A model generated the notes under the pieces. It was not told where the DNA came from. It saw only the letters and a program-made list of their open reading frames with translations, and searched no databases. Source: Okapia johnstoni (lineage: Eukaryota > Chordata > Mammalia > Artiodactyla > Giraffidae). Taken from it: DNA of 64,000 nt. The position numbers and the translations under genes were made by a program. Where the stretch lies: NCBI GenBank assembly GCA_024291935.2, contig CM044318.1:86959501-87023500 (forward strand). Reading direction: 5' to 3'. Each line of letters opens with the position of its first letter. The stretch's first letter is position 1. Positions 1-10,475 of the stretch are shown here, one piece after another.

Positions 1-717
1 GAAAGAGGAGAGGGAAAAAGTTGGCTTAAAATTCAACATTCAGAAAATTAAGATCATGGCATCTGGTCCCATCACTTCATGGCAAATAGATGGGGAAACA
101 GTGGAAACAGTGGCTGACTTTATTTTTCTGGGCTCCAAAACCACTGCAGATGGTGACTGCAGCCATGAAATTAAAAGACGCTTACTCCTTGGAAGAAAAG
201 CTATGATCAACCTAGACAGCATATTAAAAAACAGAGACATTACTTTGCCACCAAAGGTCCATCTACGCAAAGCTATGTTTTTTCTAGTAGTCATGTATGG
301 ATGCAAGAGTTGGACTATAAAGAAATCTGAGCACCAAAGAATTAATGCTTCTGAACTGTGGTGTTGGAGAAGACCTTTGAAAGCCCCTTGGACTGCAAGG
401 AGATCCAATCAGTCCATCCTAAAGGAAATCAGTCCTGAATGTTCATTGGAAGGACGGATGCTGAAGCTGAAACTCCAATACTTTGGCTACCTGATGTGAA
501 GAACTGACTCATTGGAAAAGATCCCGATGCTGGGAAAGACTGAAGGCAGGAGGAGAAGGGGATGACAGAGGATGAGATGGTTGGATGTCATCACTGACTC
601 AATGGACATGAGTTTGAGTAAACTCTGGGGGTTGGTGATGGACAGGGAAGCCTGGTGTGCTGCAGTCCATGGGGTCGGAAAGAGTCGGACAAGACTGAGC
701 GACTGAAATGAACTGAA
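1..717 (+). mobile_element. BovB LINE, 3' fragment
   Basis: The 3' end of an RTE-clade BovB retrotransposon, cut by the window start, so its 5' extent is unknown. It runs from the region after the reverse transcriptase domain to the terminal tail, ending in the typical degenerate TGAAC-type repeat near 717. The flank after it is AT-rich unique DNA. Confidence 0.93.
56..499 (+). pseudogene. BovB ORF2 C-terminal remnant
   Basis: An open stretch of about 147 codons matching the C-terminal part of the BovB endonuclease/reverse-transcriptase polyprotein, downstream of the RT palm. Family segments visible include MASGPITSWQ, the MYGCKSWTIKK cysteine/tryptophan patch and the [13 protein letters not shown] segment. 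It stops at a TGA (about 497-499) where an intact copy reads CGA (LMRR-A), a typical CpG decay. The RT core is absent, so this is a dead fragment with no host function. The start is arbitrary because the element is truncated. Confidence 0.85.
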
Positions 718-2140
718 CACTGTGCATTAATAACCTAATCTAAACAAATTATGTTCAAATCTACAATGTTTGGATCTGGGATAAAAAAAAATGATCTCTC
801 TTCAGATTTCCTGAAAGCATCGAGCAACAGCCACCCTGTCTTCCTCCTTCCCTACCTTCCTTTCTACTTCTCACCTACCAGTTTCTCTATACCGTCTTCC
901 TAAGTCACGTATCTGTGCTGCCATGGTGACGGCCATCAGCAGGGACAGACCTCAGTGAGCACCTTCCCCATGTGCTGAGGACTCTCTGATCACCCAAGCT
1001 CCCCAGTGTCCAGCACTGCTCTTCCCGGGGTCCGGCTAGGGCCCAGAGCACTGCTTACTTTGATTCAAATGCGTGCACTTGTTCTGGCGGCAGGAAAGAT
1101 TTCTTTCTTTTATGTTCATTTCTGTGTGGTATTCCGGAGTATGAGTATGCATCCCATCATCGTAATTGTTTGGCTTTTACCATGCTTTAGCCAGCCTGCA
1201 AGTTACTGGTTCTAAAATCTCTAACAAACTGTCAGCGAGCCTGGGGTTGGCCATTCTCTCTAGCCATAAATGTCCCTGTTTCGAGCAACGACAGAAATGT
1301 GCAGGCAGCTAAACCTTGTACTTTGGATCATAATTGGGTTCAATTAACTTAGGTAACATAAATTCTTGGCAGTAAAAGTTGCTTGCCTTGTGATAAAATG
1401 CCTGTGAGTAGCCAGATTACTGAGACTGGGGACAGGGCTTATGGAAATTATGTTGTAGAACCAATAGTTTAATTTCACATGTCAATTGTCCACCAGGAAG
1501 CAGGTGAGGATTGTGCAGGTCAGAAAAATTGGGGATGGTCTTGTCATGCAGATGTGGGACACAGGGACGGAAGGAGCCACTGCAGATGCAAGCTCCTGAC
1601 CCTCAGCTCCAGTACGTTCTTCGTGCAGAGGAAATAAGCTGCTACGTTGACCACAGTCTCTGAAGATTTCTGTCTTGATTCATCTCATGAAACTGTCTCA
1701 GCAGCACACTCAGCCTGACAAGGTCCCTCATTACAGAGCGTTATTTGCAACTTTCCAGTGGCTTCTTCTTCATCTCTTTTCAAAACTCACAACAAGGGCT
1801 CCTTATCTTCTGGTGTCATTTCCACTCTCAATATTGTCAACAAGGTAAAGTTCTTTTAACCAGATGCACAGTCATTTTAGGGTTACTTCTACTGGAAGGG
1901 ATCCAAATGAAATCACAGTTCTTATATAAAGCAAAGCATAACTCTTCCTAATTGTGAATTCGCATCTCTGAATGTTAAACTTTACTCAATCAGGGCACGT
2001 ATTTTTATATATTTAAATTTTTATTTAAAAAATTCTGATAAAAGGTACTTGGGTCATTTTCCTTAGATATGAACAGGAGTAACTTAACCTCATTAAAGCC
2101 TCATGTTTTTAACATAAAAGCGATTAGGTCATGCCAATGA
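718..2140. other. Single-copy DNA, no gene seen
   Basis: No exon, RNA gene or recognisable repeat. The 1980-2045 stretch is strongly AT-rich. Short open frames here (60-70 codons) have no recognisable motif and are expected by chance. Confidence 0.5.
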
Positions 2141-2573
2141 TTCAGTTGGTGGCTCAGACAATAAAGAATTTGCCTGCAATGCAGGATAACTGGGTTCCAT
2201 TCCTGGGACAGGAAGATCCCTAGGAGAAGGGAATGTATACCCACGCCATTATCCTTGCCTGGGAAATCCACGGACAGAAGAGCCTGGTGGGCTACAGTCC
2301 ATTGGAAGGAATGATGCTGAAGCTCCAGTACTTTGGCTACCTGATGTGAAGAGTTGACTCACTGGAAAACATGTTGATGGTGGGAAAGATTGAGGGCAAG
2401 AGGAGATGGGGGTGACAGAGGTTGAGATAGTTGGATGGCACCACCAACTCGACGGACATGAGTGTGAGCAAACTTTGGGAGATAATGAGGGAGAGGGAAG
2501 CCCGGCGTGCTGCAGTCCATGAGGTCATAACGATTCAGACATGACTTAGCAACTGAACAACAACAGTTCAGTT
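2141..2573 (+). mobile_element. Bov-tA SINE fused to BovB 3' end (chimera)
   Basis: The left part (about 2148-2304) is a Bov-tA SINE: tRNA-like head with GGTGGCTCAGAC, a degenerate B box near 2192, and the body up to CAGTCCAT. It switches without a gap into BovB sequence that begins TTGGAAGG and continues through the BovB 3' end to about 2566. A 7-bp direct repeat TTCAGTT lies at 2141-2147 and 2567-2573 and would bracket the whole composite as one insertion. The junction shares the bases CAT. The BovB part carries the TGA at the LMRR codon seen in other copies here. Confidence 0.75.
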
Positions 2574-3263
2574 ACTTTGTGAGACGTGATTTCTTGGAAG
2601 AAGGAGCCAGTATTTCAGGCAACTGGATCCATTTTGCAGCAGCACCTGTGTTCTCTGACGGTGGTCTTTCAGAGACGAGGTAGGAAAAAGTGTAACTCAG
2701 TGTCCTCAGGTGCTGAGATGTTAATAATCTCCCAGGGCAGGACCTTTGGGGAAGCGAATTAGCCAGTGTATCACCAGGACCCAGAGCATGGATGGCATCT
2801 GGTGGGTCTTGGGGGTCTCCAAGCTGCCAGTCAAATGACTTTCTCTATAATGTGCTCAAGAAAGAATAACAAGCCAACTCAGACATACAACTGCATGTGA
2901 ATGCTTACCTGTCAAAATATCACTCTCTAGATTTAACTGAATCCTGGGCTTTGAAAAATCCATCTCCAATCTGTATTCCACAAATGCAGCTTTTACAAAA
3001 TGCATTCAATTTGAAGGAGAAAGCCAATAATTACAATGTTTGAAGATTCAATTTAAATTCTAAAAGTGGTCAAGAGCATCCCTGGGGGATCCAGGTGAGG
3101 AATTTGAGCTCTGGCAGAGTCTGAGTCTTCAGCATGTTTCTAAAAATGAAAAGCACCTTCTCCTCTTCTACAGATTTCCAGGGGCTTGATTCGGGGAGAG
3201 GGGTGCTCACGAGCCTGACTCCAGCCCCAGAAGGTGACTGCTGTGTGTGATGCTTTGTAACCC
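2574..3263. other. Single-copy DNA, no gene seen
   Basis: No recognisable gene, RNA or repeat. Mixed composition, AT-richer between 2860 and 3070. Confidence 0.45.
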
Positions 3264-3941
3264 AAGTTCAGTTCAGCTCAGTTGCTCAGTCATGTCCAAG
3301 TCTTTGTGACACCATGGACTGCAGCACACCATGTTTCCCTGTCCATCACCAACTCCTGAAGATTGCTCAAACTCATGTCCGTTGAATCGGTGATGCCATC
3401 TAAACACCTGGTCCTCCGTCACCCCCTTCTCCTCCTGCCTTCAGTCTTTCCCAGCATCAGGTTCTTTTCCAATGAGTCAGATCTTCAAATCAGGTGGCCA
3501 AAGCATTGGAGTTTCAGCTTCAGCATCAGTCCTTCCAATGAATATTCAAGATTGATTTCCTTTGAGACTGACTGGTTTGATCTCCTTGCAGTCCAAGGGA
3601 CTCTCAAGAGTCTTCTCCAACACCATAGTTCAAAAGCATCAATTCTTCGGCACTCAGCTTTCCTTATGGTCCAACTCTCACATCCGTACATGATCACTGG
3701 AAAAACCATAGCTTTGACTAGACAGACCTTTGTTGGCAAAATAATGTCTCTGCTTTTTAATATACTGTCTAGGTTGGTCATAGCTTTTCTTCCAAAGAGC
3801 AAGCATCTTTTAATTTCATGGCTGCAGTCACCATCTGCAGTGATTCTGGAGCCCAAGAAAAGAAAGCCTATCACTGTTTCCATTGTTTCCCCAATGTATT
3901 TGCCATGAAGTGATGGGACTGGGTGCCATGATCTTCATTTT

Positions 3942-4525
3942 TTAAACCTTGAGCTTGAAGCCAGCTTTTTCACTCTTCTCTTTCACTTTCATCAAGAGCC
4001 TCTTCAGTTCCTCTTCACTTTCTGACATAAGGGTGATGTCATCTGCATATCTGAGGTTATTGATATTTCTCCCGGCAATCTTGATTCCAGCTTGTGCTTC
4101 ATCCAGCCCAGCATTTAGCATCATGTATTCTGTATAGAAGGTAATCAAGCAGCGTGACAATATATAGCCTTGACGTACTCCTTTCCCAATTTGAAACCAG
4201 TCTGTTGTTTCATGTCCAGTTCCAACTGTTACTTCTTGACCTGCATACAGGTTTCTCAGCAGGCAGGTAAGGTGAAAGATGGTAACAATTAGGTGTTTCC
4301 ATCTCTTTAAGAATTTCCACTGTTTGTTGTGATCCACACAAAGGCTTTAATGTAGTCAATGAAGAAGAAATAGATGTTTTTCTGGAACTCTCTTGCTTTT
4401 TCTATGATCCAACGGATGCTGGCAATTTGATCTTTGGTTCCTCTGCCTTTTCTAAGTCCAGCTTGAACATCTGGAATTTCTCGGTTCACATACTGTTCAA
4501 GTTTTTCTTGGAGAATTTTGAGCAT
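3942..4525 (-). pseudogene. BovB reverse transcriptase remnant
   Basis: Two overlapping open pieces in different frames (4525-4307 and 4337-3942) cover the RT fingers and palm. Visible motifs are GLRKGRGTKDQIASIRWII, then a damaged motif A (FIDYIKAF, with the expected second aspartate lost), GVRQGYILS (motif B region) and YADD (motif C, the catalytic aspartates), followed by TLMSESEEELKRLL. The frameshift near 4330 and the altered motif A make this catalytically dead. The enzyme family performs target-primed reverse transcription of LINE RNA at nicked chromosomal DNA. Confidence 0.88.
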
Positions 4526-5160
4526 TACTTTGCTAGCATGTGAGATGAGTGCAGTTGTGCAGTAGTTTGAACATTCTTTGGCATTGCCTTTCTTTGGGAT
4601 TAGAATGAAAACTGACCTTTTCTAGTCCCATGGCCACTGCTGAGTTTTCCAAATTTGAGGGCATATCTAGTGCAGCACTTTCACAGCATCATCTTTTAGG
4701 ATTTGAAATAGCTCAGCTGGAATTCCATCACCTCCACTAGCTTTGTTTGTAGTGATACTTCCTAAGGCCCGCTTAACTTTCCACTCCAGGATGTCGGGCT
4801 CTAGGTGAGTGATCACACCATCATGGTTATCTGGGTTGTGAAGATTATTTTTTGTACAGTTCTTCTGTGTATTCTTGCCACCCTTTCTTAATATCTTCTG
4901 CTTCTCTTAGGTCCATACAATTTCTGTCCTTTATTGTGCCCATCTTTGCATGAAATATTCCCTTGGTATCTCTAATTTTCTTGAGGAGATGTCAAGTCTT
5001 TCCCATTCTATTGCTTTCCTCTATTTTTTTGCATTGATCGCTGAGGAAGGCTTTCTTATCTCTCCTTGCTGGTCTTTGGAACTCTGCATTCAGATGGATA
5101 CATCTTTCCTTTTCTCCTTTTCCTTTTGTTTCTCTTTTCTCAGCTATTTGTAAGGCCTCC

Positions 5161-5530
5161 TCAGACAACCCTTTTGCCTTTTGCATTTTTTTTCTTGGGG
5201 ATTGTCTTGATCCCTGCCTCCTGTACAATGTCACGAACCTCCATCCATAGTTCATCAGGCACTCTGTCTATCAGAACTAATCCCTTGAATCTATTTGTCA
5301 CTTGCACTGTACGGTCATAAGGGATTTGTTTTAGGTCATACCTGAATGGTCTAGTGGCTTTCCCTACTTTCTTCAGTTTAAGTCTGAATTTGGCAATAAG
5401 GAATTCATGATCTGAGCCACAGTCAGCTCCTGGTCTTGTTTTTGCTGACTGTATAGAGCTTCTCCATCTTTGGCTGCAAACAATATAATCAGTCTGATTT
5501 TGGTGTTGACCATCTGGTGATGTCCATGCG
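5161..5530 (-). pseudogene. BovB AP-like endonuclease C-terminal remnant
   Basis: Minus-strand reading gives WTSPDGQ, QTDYIV and, at about 5418-5407, the GSDH motif; these are C-terminal signatures of APE-type LINE endonucleases, where the S-D-H group helps form the active site. The N-terminal half (including the GDWN motif) is missing because the element is 5' truncated near 5530. Similarity continues into the basic linker (DELWMEV, KTIPKKK), after which the frame is lost. Confidence 0.85.
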
Positions 5531-5570
5531 TAGCCGTGTCCAGCCCCGATGTGCTGCATTAATATATGTG

Positions 5571-5955
5571 TACTGATGCTTTTGAACTGTGGTGTTGGAG
5601 AAGACTATTGAGAGTCCCTTGGACTGCAAGGAGATCCAACCTCTCCATCCTAAAGGAGATCAGTCCTGTATTCATTGGAAGGACTGATGTTGAAGCTGAA
5701 ACTCCAATACTTTGGCCACCTGATGTGAAGAACTGACTCATTGGAAAAGGCCCTGATGCTGGGAGAGATTGAAGGCAGGAGAAGAAGGGGATGACAGAGG
5801 ATGAGATGGTTGGATGGCATCACCGATTCAATGGACATGAGTTTGAGCAGACTCTGGGAGCTGGTGATGGACAGGGAGGCCTGGCATGCTGCAGTCCATG
5901 GGGTAGCAAGGAGTCAGACACGATTGAGTGACTGAACTGACCTGGACTGAACTGC
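5571..5955 (+). mobile_element. BovB LINE, 3' end fragment
   Basis: Plus-strand BovB from the FELWCWRR coding segment to the 3' terminus, which ends in CTGAACTGA-type repeats near 5955. The LMRR codon is TGA (near 5725). It starts about 40 bases after the end of the minus-strand BovB and is an inverted copy of 3264 to about 3650. Confidence 0.92.
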
Positions 5956-6759
5956 TCTAGGTATGTTCTGGGGAGCATTTTTGCGGGGCAGGGGGGGCGG
6001 TATCAGCCACTGTGTGAATGGACCCCTTTCCCTTCTGAAATACTGAGGATTTCTCAGAGATGCTCATGGCTGGATTTGCTGACAGGTCAGCCTCTTTTGG
6101 AATCGCTGACTCCCTGGCGGGCTCGAGGTTCCTATTTGAGATAGACTTTCAGCTGCCTCTTTCTGTGATGCTGTCCTGCCCACTGGGTGCCTTTGTTCAA
6201 AGTCGTTCCTTTGTTTCAGGTCACCTGTCCTCAGGGAAGGGTGGGGTGGGGTCCTGGGACTCACAGCAGCTGTGGGCATATTTCCTTCCTGTGGACAGGC
6301 CAGGCTGGTGGGACCTGGGGAACCAGTGCCTCTGGCTAAGAGGGTCTCGTTTATCCACCCCAGTGCCCTAGACATGTGTGTCCGAGGCTTCCGTGGGGGA
6401 CAGTGGGAGAGGAAAGGGAGCGGCGGATACAGAAAAGATGTGACCAGAGGGGAGGGCGGACGAAGACCAGGCAGACAGCGTGTGGGCCCCGTCCCCGGGG
6501 GGCAGGATCAGGAGAATGTGTGGCTGGTGTCTGGGGAAAAAAGAAGTGGATGCCATCAGACGGAGGAGAGAGGCCCCCAGAGGCTGCCTGAGCCCCTTAG
6601 GTGGCAGAATGCCACTCCGTTGTGGGGTCACCATAGACATGGATTCCAGAGCCCCTGGAGGGCCCTGTGCCCGCCTTCCAGGGAGAAGGCGTGAGGAGTG
6701 AGCATAGCTTCGCTGCTGCGGAGGCTGGACAGTGACACCCGCCACCATGCGTGTGCAAT
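5956..6759. other. GC-rich single-copy DNA, no gene seen
   Basis: No recognisable exon or repeat. A short G-rich stretch sits near 5990. Overlapping open frames of 100-140 codons on both strands between 6060 and 6750 have no family motif and fit low stop-codon density in GC-rich DNA. Confidence 0.45.
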
Positions 6760-7502
6760 GCTCTGATTTACAGATTTATAGTCTGTGCGTCTGTCACCAC
6801 ATTCCATCACCACAAAAGTCCCCTCCTACCCTTTCCAATTGGTCCAGGATCCCATGCCGAGTCCCAGAAATCACTTGTCTTTTTCCCATCTCTAGAGATG
6901 TTCCTTTTCAGGAAATGTCATAGAGATGGGATCTTACAATGTGTAGACATTTCTTCAGGCTTCTTTCACATACGTAGTGATTTTTAGGCTTAGCCTACAG
7001 CAGTGACTGATTCCTTGTTACCAAAGAGCATTCCGTTATACAGCATTACTGCTTTTTATTCTTCTGACCTATGGATGCCACTGTAAGTTGTTTTCAGTTT
7101 GGGGAAATCATGAATGATGCAGTCTACACATACATGCTTCTGTGCGGACTCCTCATTTCTGGGGAGGTTCCTAGGAAAGGTCTTGCTGCGTTAGACAGCA
7201 GGTGTAATGTGGGCTTTCGGAGAAACAGCCAAGAACTTTTCCGAGGTGACCGCACTGCCTCCCTTCTGGCCATTTGTACCTGGGGCCACGTTTCTCCTCT
7301 CTTCTGCCCACTCACCGTCCTGTCTGCAGTCCTCACCGCAGCCTAGAGTGGTCCATAGCGCCGTCTCAGTGTAATTTTAATGTGCATTTTCCTGACAACA
7401 AAGGACGTTAAACTTCTTCACAGGTGCTTTTTAGCCATTTGTATATTTTCTTGAGTGAAATAGCTATTCAAAGATCTGTTCACTTTTTAAATCGTTGTTT
7501 CC

Positions 7503-7770
7503 TTATTTGCAGCTCTGCCGGCTCTGCGTTGCTGCGCGGGCTTCCTCCAGCTGCGGAGGCGGGGGCTCCCCTCTAGTTGCAGGGCTCTGGCTTCTCGTTG
7601 CGGTGGCTCCTCTTGCTGCAGAGCGCAGGCCCGAGAGCACAGGCTCAGTAGCCGCGGAGCATGGATTTAGTTGCCCCGGCATCTGGAATCTTCCCAGATT
7701 AGGGACTGAACCTGTGTCTCCTGCATTGGCAGGTGGATTCTTTACCACTGAGCCACCAGGGAAGCCCTGA
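7503..7770 (-). mobile_element. CHR-type tRNA-derived SINE
   Basis: A cetartiodactyl CHR-like SINE in reverse orientation. Its head is on the right (complement of GGCTTCCCTGGTGGCTCAGTGG, 7749-7770), then a degenerate B box near 7706-7716, then the GC-rich body of repeated 'GCGGGCTT..' and 'GTTGC' units. It interrupts the old L1. CpG sites are partly decayed. Confidence 0.85.
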
Positions 7771-8483
7771 CCATTTGTTTTAACTGAGTTGTGTAACTCA
7801 TGGAGCTGTAAGAATTTTTTACAGGCCCATTTTCCCAAAATGCAGTTTACGAGTATTTTCTCCAAGCCTCTGTCAAGTATTTCCGTTTCCTTCGTGGCAT
7901 CTCTTGAAGCACAAAGATTTTAATTTTAATAAAATCAAAATTATCTTTCCTCTATGAATCACGCCTCTGATTTTGTATCTAAGACTCTTTGCCCGACTCA
8001 AGGTCGTGGAGAATTTATCCTGCGTTTCATCCCGCAATTCCTGCAGTTTTACATCTTACGTTAAATTTATGATCCATTTCAAGTTAAGTTTTGTGTTTGG
8101 CTGAATATAGAAACATACAAATTTTGCATGGAGTTATAGAATTGTTGAAAAGATCATCTTTCCATCTCTGAATCGCCTTTAGGCCTTTGTTGAAAACCTA
8201 TTGGCCACATAATTAAGGGTTTAGTTCTAGACTCTGTTCTGTTGAGTTTATCTGGATGCCTCTCTCTATGGCAAAATCACACTGTCCTATTGACTATGGA
8301 TTTATAATAATTTTGACATAAAATAGAGTAAATCTTTCAACTTGTTCTTCTTTTTCAAAATTATTTTGATTATTCTATGTCCTTTGTAATTCTTTGTTCC
8401 TTTTAGGATCACTTTGTCAGTATCTATTTTAAAAAGCCTGATAGGGATTGTATTGACTCTATAGATTACTTTAGGGAGAAAAA

Positions 8484-8616
8484 AATCTTTTTTTGAATCT
8501 TTTTATTTTGTATTGGAGTATAGCTGATTAACAATGTTGTGATAGTTTCTGGTGAAGAGTGAAGGGACTCAGCCATACACATACATGTATCCATTCTCCC
8601 CCAGACTCCCCTCCCA
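8484..8616 (-). mobile_element. Ruminant L1 (BovL1-type) 3' end
   Basis: A short 5'-truncated insertion. On the minus strand it reads GGAGAATGGATACATGTATG ... GGCTGAGTCCCTTC ... CAACATTGTTAATCAGC, the usual bovine L1 3' UTR ending, with a short A-rich tail. An 8-bp direct repeat GAGAAAAA at 8476-8483 and 8617-8624 is a likely TSD. It sits inside the old L1. Confidence 0.82.
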
Positions 8617-8838
8617 GAGAAAAACCACCTTAATGGCATTGTCTTCTGATTCATACACACAGATTTTCTTTGGTTTTTTAGCTCTTCTTTAACTTTGCTC
8701 AGGGATATGCTGCAGTTTTCAGTGTCTAAGTCCTGTAATTTTTCTGTGAAATCGCTCCTAAGCATTTTATTCTTTTGATACTATGGCAAATGCACTAGTT
8801 TTCCTAACCCCATTTTCAGATCATTCACAGCTCATATA

Positions 8839-9797
8839 GAACATTCAAAACATGAAGATCATGGCATCCAAGATCATGGCCATCATTTAATGGCAAATAG
8901 ATGGGGAAAAAGTGGAAACAGTGATAGACTTTATTTTCTTGGGCTCCAAAGTCACTGCAGACAGTGACTACAGCCATGAAATTAAAAGAAGAAAAGCTAT
9001 GACAAACCTAGACAGCGTATGAAAAAGCAAAGATATCAGTTTGCCAACAAAGGTTTGTATAGTCAAAGCTATGGTTTTTCTAGTAGCCATGTATGGATGT
9101 GAGAGTTGGACCATAAATAAGGCTGAGCACTGAAGAATCAATACTTTTGAACTGTGGTGCTGGAGAAGACGGAGAAGGCAATGGCACCCCACTCCAGTAC
9201 TCTTGCCTAGACAATCCCATGGACAGAGGAGCCTGGTGGGCTGCAGTCCATGGGGTCGCTAAGAGTCGGACACGACTGAGCGACTTCACTTTCACTTTTC
9301 ACTTTCATGCACTGGAGAAGGAAATGGCAACCCACTACAGTGTTCTTGCCTGGAGAATCCCAGGGATGGGGGAGCCTGGTGGGCTGCCGTCTATGGGATT
9401 GCACAGAGTCGGACACGACTGAAGTGACTTAGCAGCAGCAGCAGCTGGAGAAGACTCTTGAGATTCCCCTGGACTGCAAGGAGATCAAACCAGTCAATTG
9501 TGAAGGAAATCAGTCTTGAATATTCATTGGAAGGACTGATGCTGAAGCTGAAGCTCCAATACTTTGGTCACCTGATGTGAAGAGCTGACTCCTTGGAAAA
9601 GACCCTGATGCCAGGAAGATAAAGGAGGGAGGAGAAGGGGACGACAGAGGATGAGATGGTTGGACGGCAACACTGACTTAACGGCCATGAGTTTGAGCAA
9701 ACTCTGGGAGACAGTGAAGGACAAGGAAGCCTGGCGTGCTGCAGTCTGTGGGGTTGCATACAGTAGGACACAGCTTAGCAACTGAACAACAACACCA
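8839..9797 (+). mobile_element. BovB LINE, 3' fragment split by BOV-A2
   Basis: BovB from the AACATTC...ATGGCATC segment to the 3' end (ACTGAACAACAAC), inserted into the old L1. A 6-bp repeat CATATA (8833-8838, 9798-9803) is a possible TSD, and L1 sequence continues on both sides. It carries internal deletions (for example within the KRR segment near 8985) and the TGA at the LMRR codon near 9577. A BOV-A2 later inserted at 9171-9443. Confidence 0.9.
9171..9443 (+). mobile_element. BOV-A2 SINE (Bov-A dimer)
   Basis: Two Bov-A monomers in tandem, each beginning GGAGAAGG(C/A)AATGGCA and ending in GTCGGACACGACTGA. They are joined by a CTTTCACTTT linker and followed by a short (AGC)n tail. A 12-bp direct repeat GCTGGAGAAGAC at 9159-9170 and 9444-9455 is an exact TSD, with the GC possibly supplied by the AGC tail. 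It is the youngest layer of this nest. Confidence 0.95.
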
Positions 9798-10475
9798 CAT
9801 ATAAAAATGCAATTTGTCTCTTACATTGATCTTATGTTACACAACATTGCTAAGCTTGTTTTTCATGTCTAGTAGATTTTTCTCTGAAACCTTTGGTGTT
9901 TTCTTCATACAGAATCAGATTGTCTTCACACACAGTTTCACTTTTCTCAGTCACAATGGCTCTGATTCTCTTGTTGCTGCTGTGTGCCTGGACCCTCTGG
10001 TTCTGAGCTGGACAGCTGTGTTGAGGTCTCGTGCAGTTTGCCCTGTCTGTTATCTTAGCAGAGAGAATTCCGTCTCTCACCACCGAGTGGAATGTGAGCT
10101 GGGAGATTTTAGTAAATGTCCCTTATCAAGCCGAGAACATTCCCTTCTATTCCTAGTTTAATTGAATGTGTTTTGCCCCAAGTAGATGGTGGATTTGTCA
10201 AGTGCTTTTTTGCATCCTTGGAGATGATCACGTAGATTTTTGTCCCTTGTTCTATTAATATGGCTGACTTCTTGAAATCATTTTTAGATGTTTCACCAGC
10301 TTTATATTCTTGGAATAGATCCCACTTGGCAACTGATCTGTTTTCTGTGTTGCTAGATTCGGCCTGCTAAAATTTTGTTAAGGGTTTTTCCATCTATATT
10401 CGCGAGGGATGCTGGCCTGCAGTTTCCTTCCTTTGTGATGTCTCTGTCTGGCTTTGGAGGCAGAGCCGTTCTGGA

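Larger units (their letters stand above)
3264..5530 (-). mobile_element. BovB LINE, long 5'-truncated copy
   Basis: About 2.27 kb of BovB in reverse orientation, with its 3' terminus at 3264 and its sequence running back into the endonuclease region near 5530, where similarity stops. Read on the minus strand the order is endonuclease C-terminus, linker, reverse transcriptase, C-terminal domain, 3' end. Open segments fall in different frames (5559-5161, 5255-4992, 4525-4307, 4337-3942, 3883-3485), so several indels have broken the frame; it looks old. It faces a plus-strand BovB 3' end at 5571, making an inverted repeat. Confidence 0.93.
6760..10475 (-). mobile_element. Old L1 LINE, interrupted by four younger elements
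   Basis: Minus-strand L1 of an old mammalian type. The 3' UTR lies near 6760-7130 (CCATCACCAC, then the region reading as 'temperature of the L1 3' end' GGATGCCACTG and ATGAATGATGC), followed by antisense ORF2 up to about 10475 (GGGATGCTGGCCTGCAGTTT, TCTGTCTGGCTTTGG). Visible L1 blocks are 6760-7502, 7771-8475, 8617-8838 and 9798-10475. Matching L1 text resumes across each insertion, for example around 8838/9798. Reading frames are destroyed. Confidence 0.72.

Noticed and set aside
3264..5955. Single BovB with 5' inversion
   Set aside because: Both outer ends are BovB 3' termini and the two parts overlap in element coordinates, so two insertions are needed.
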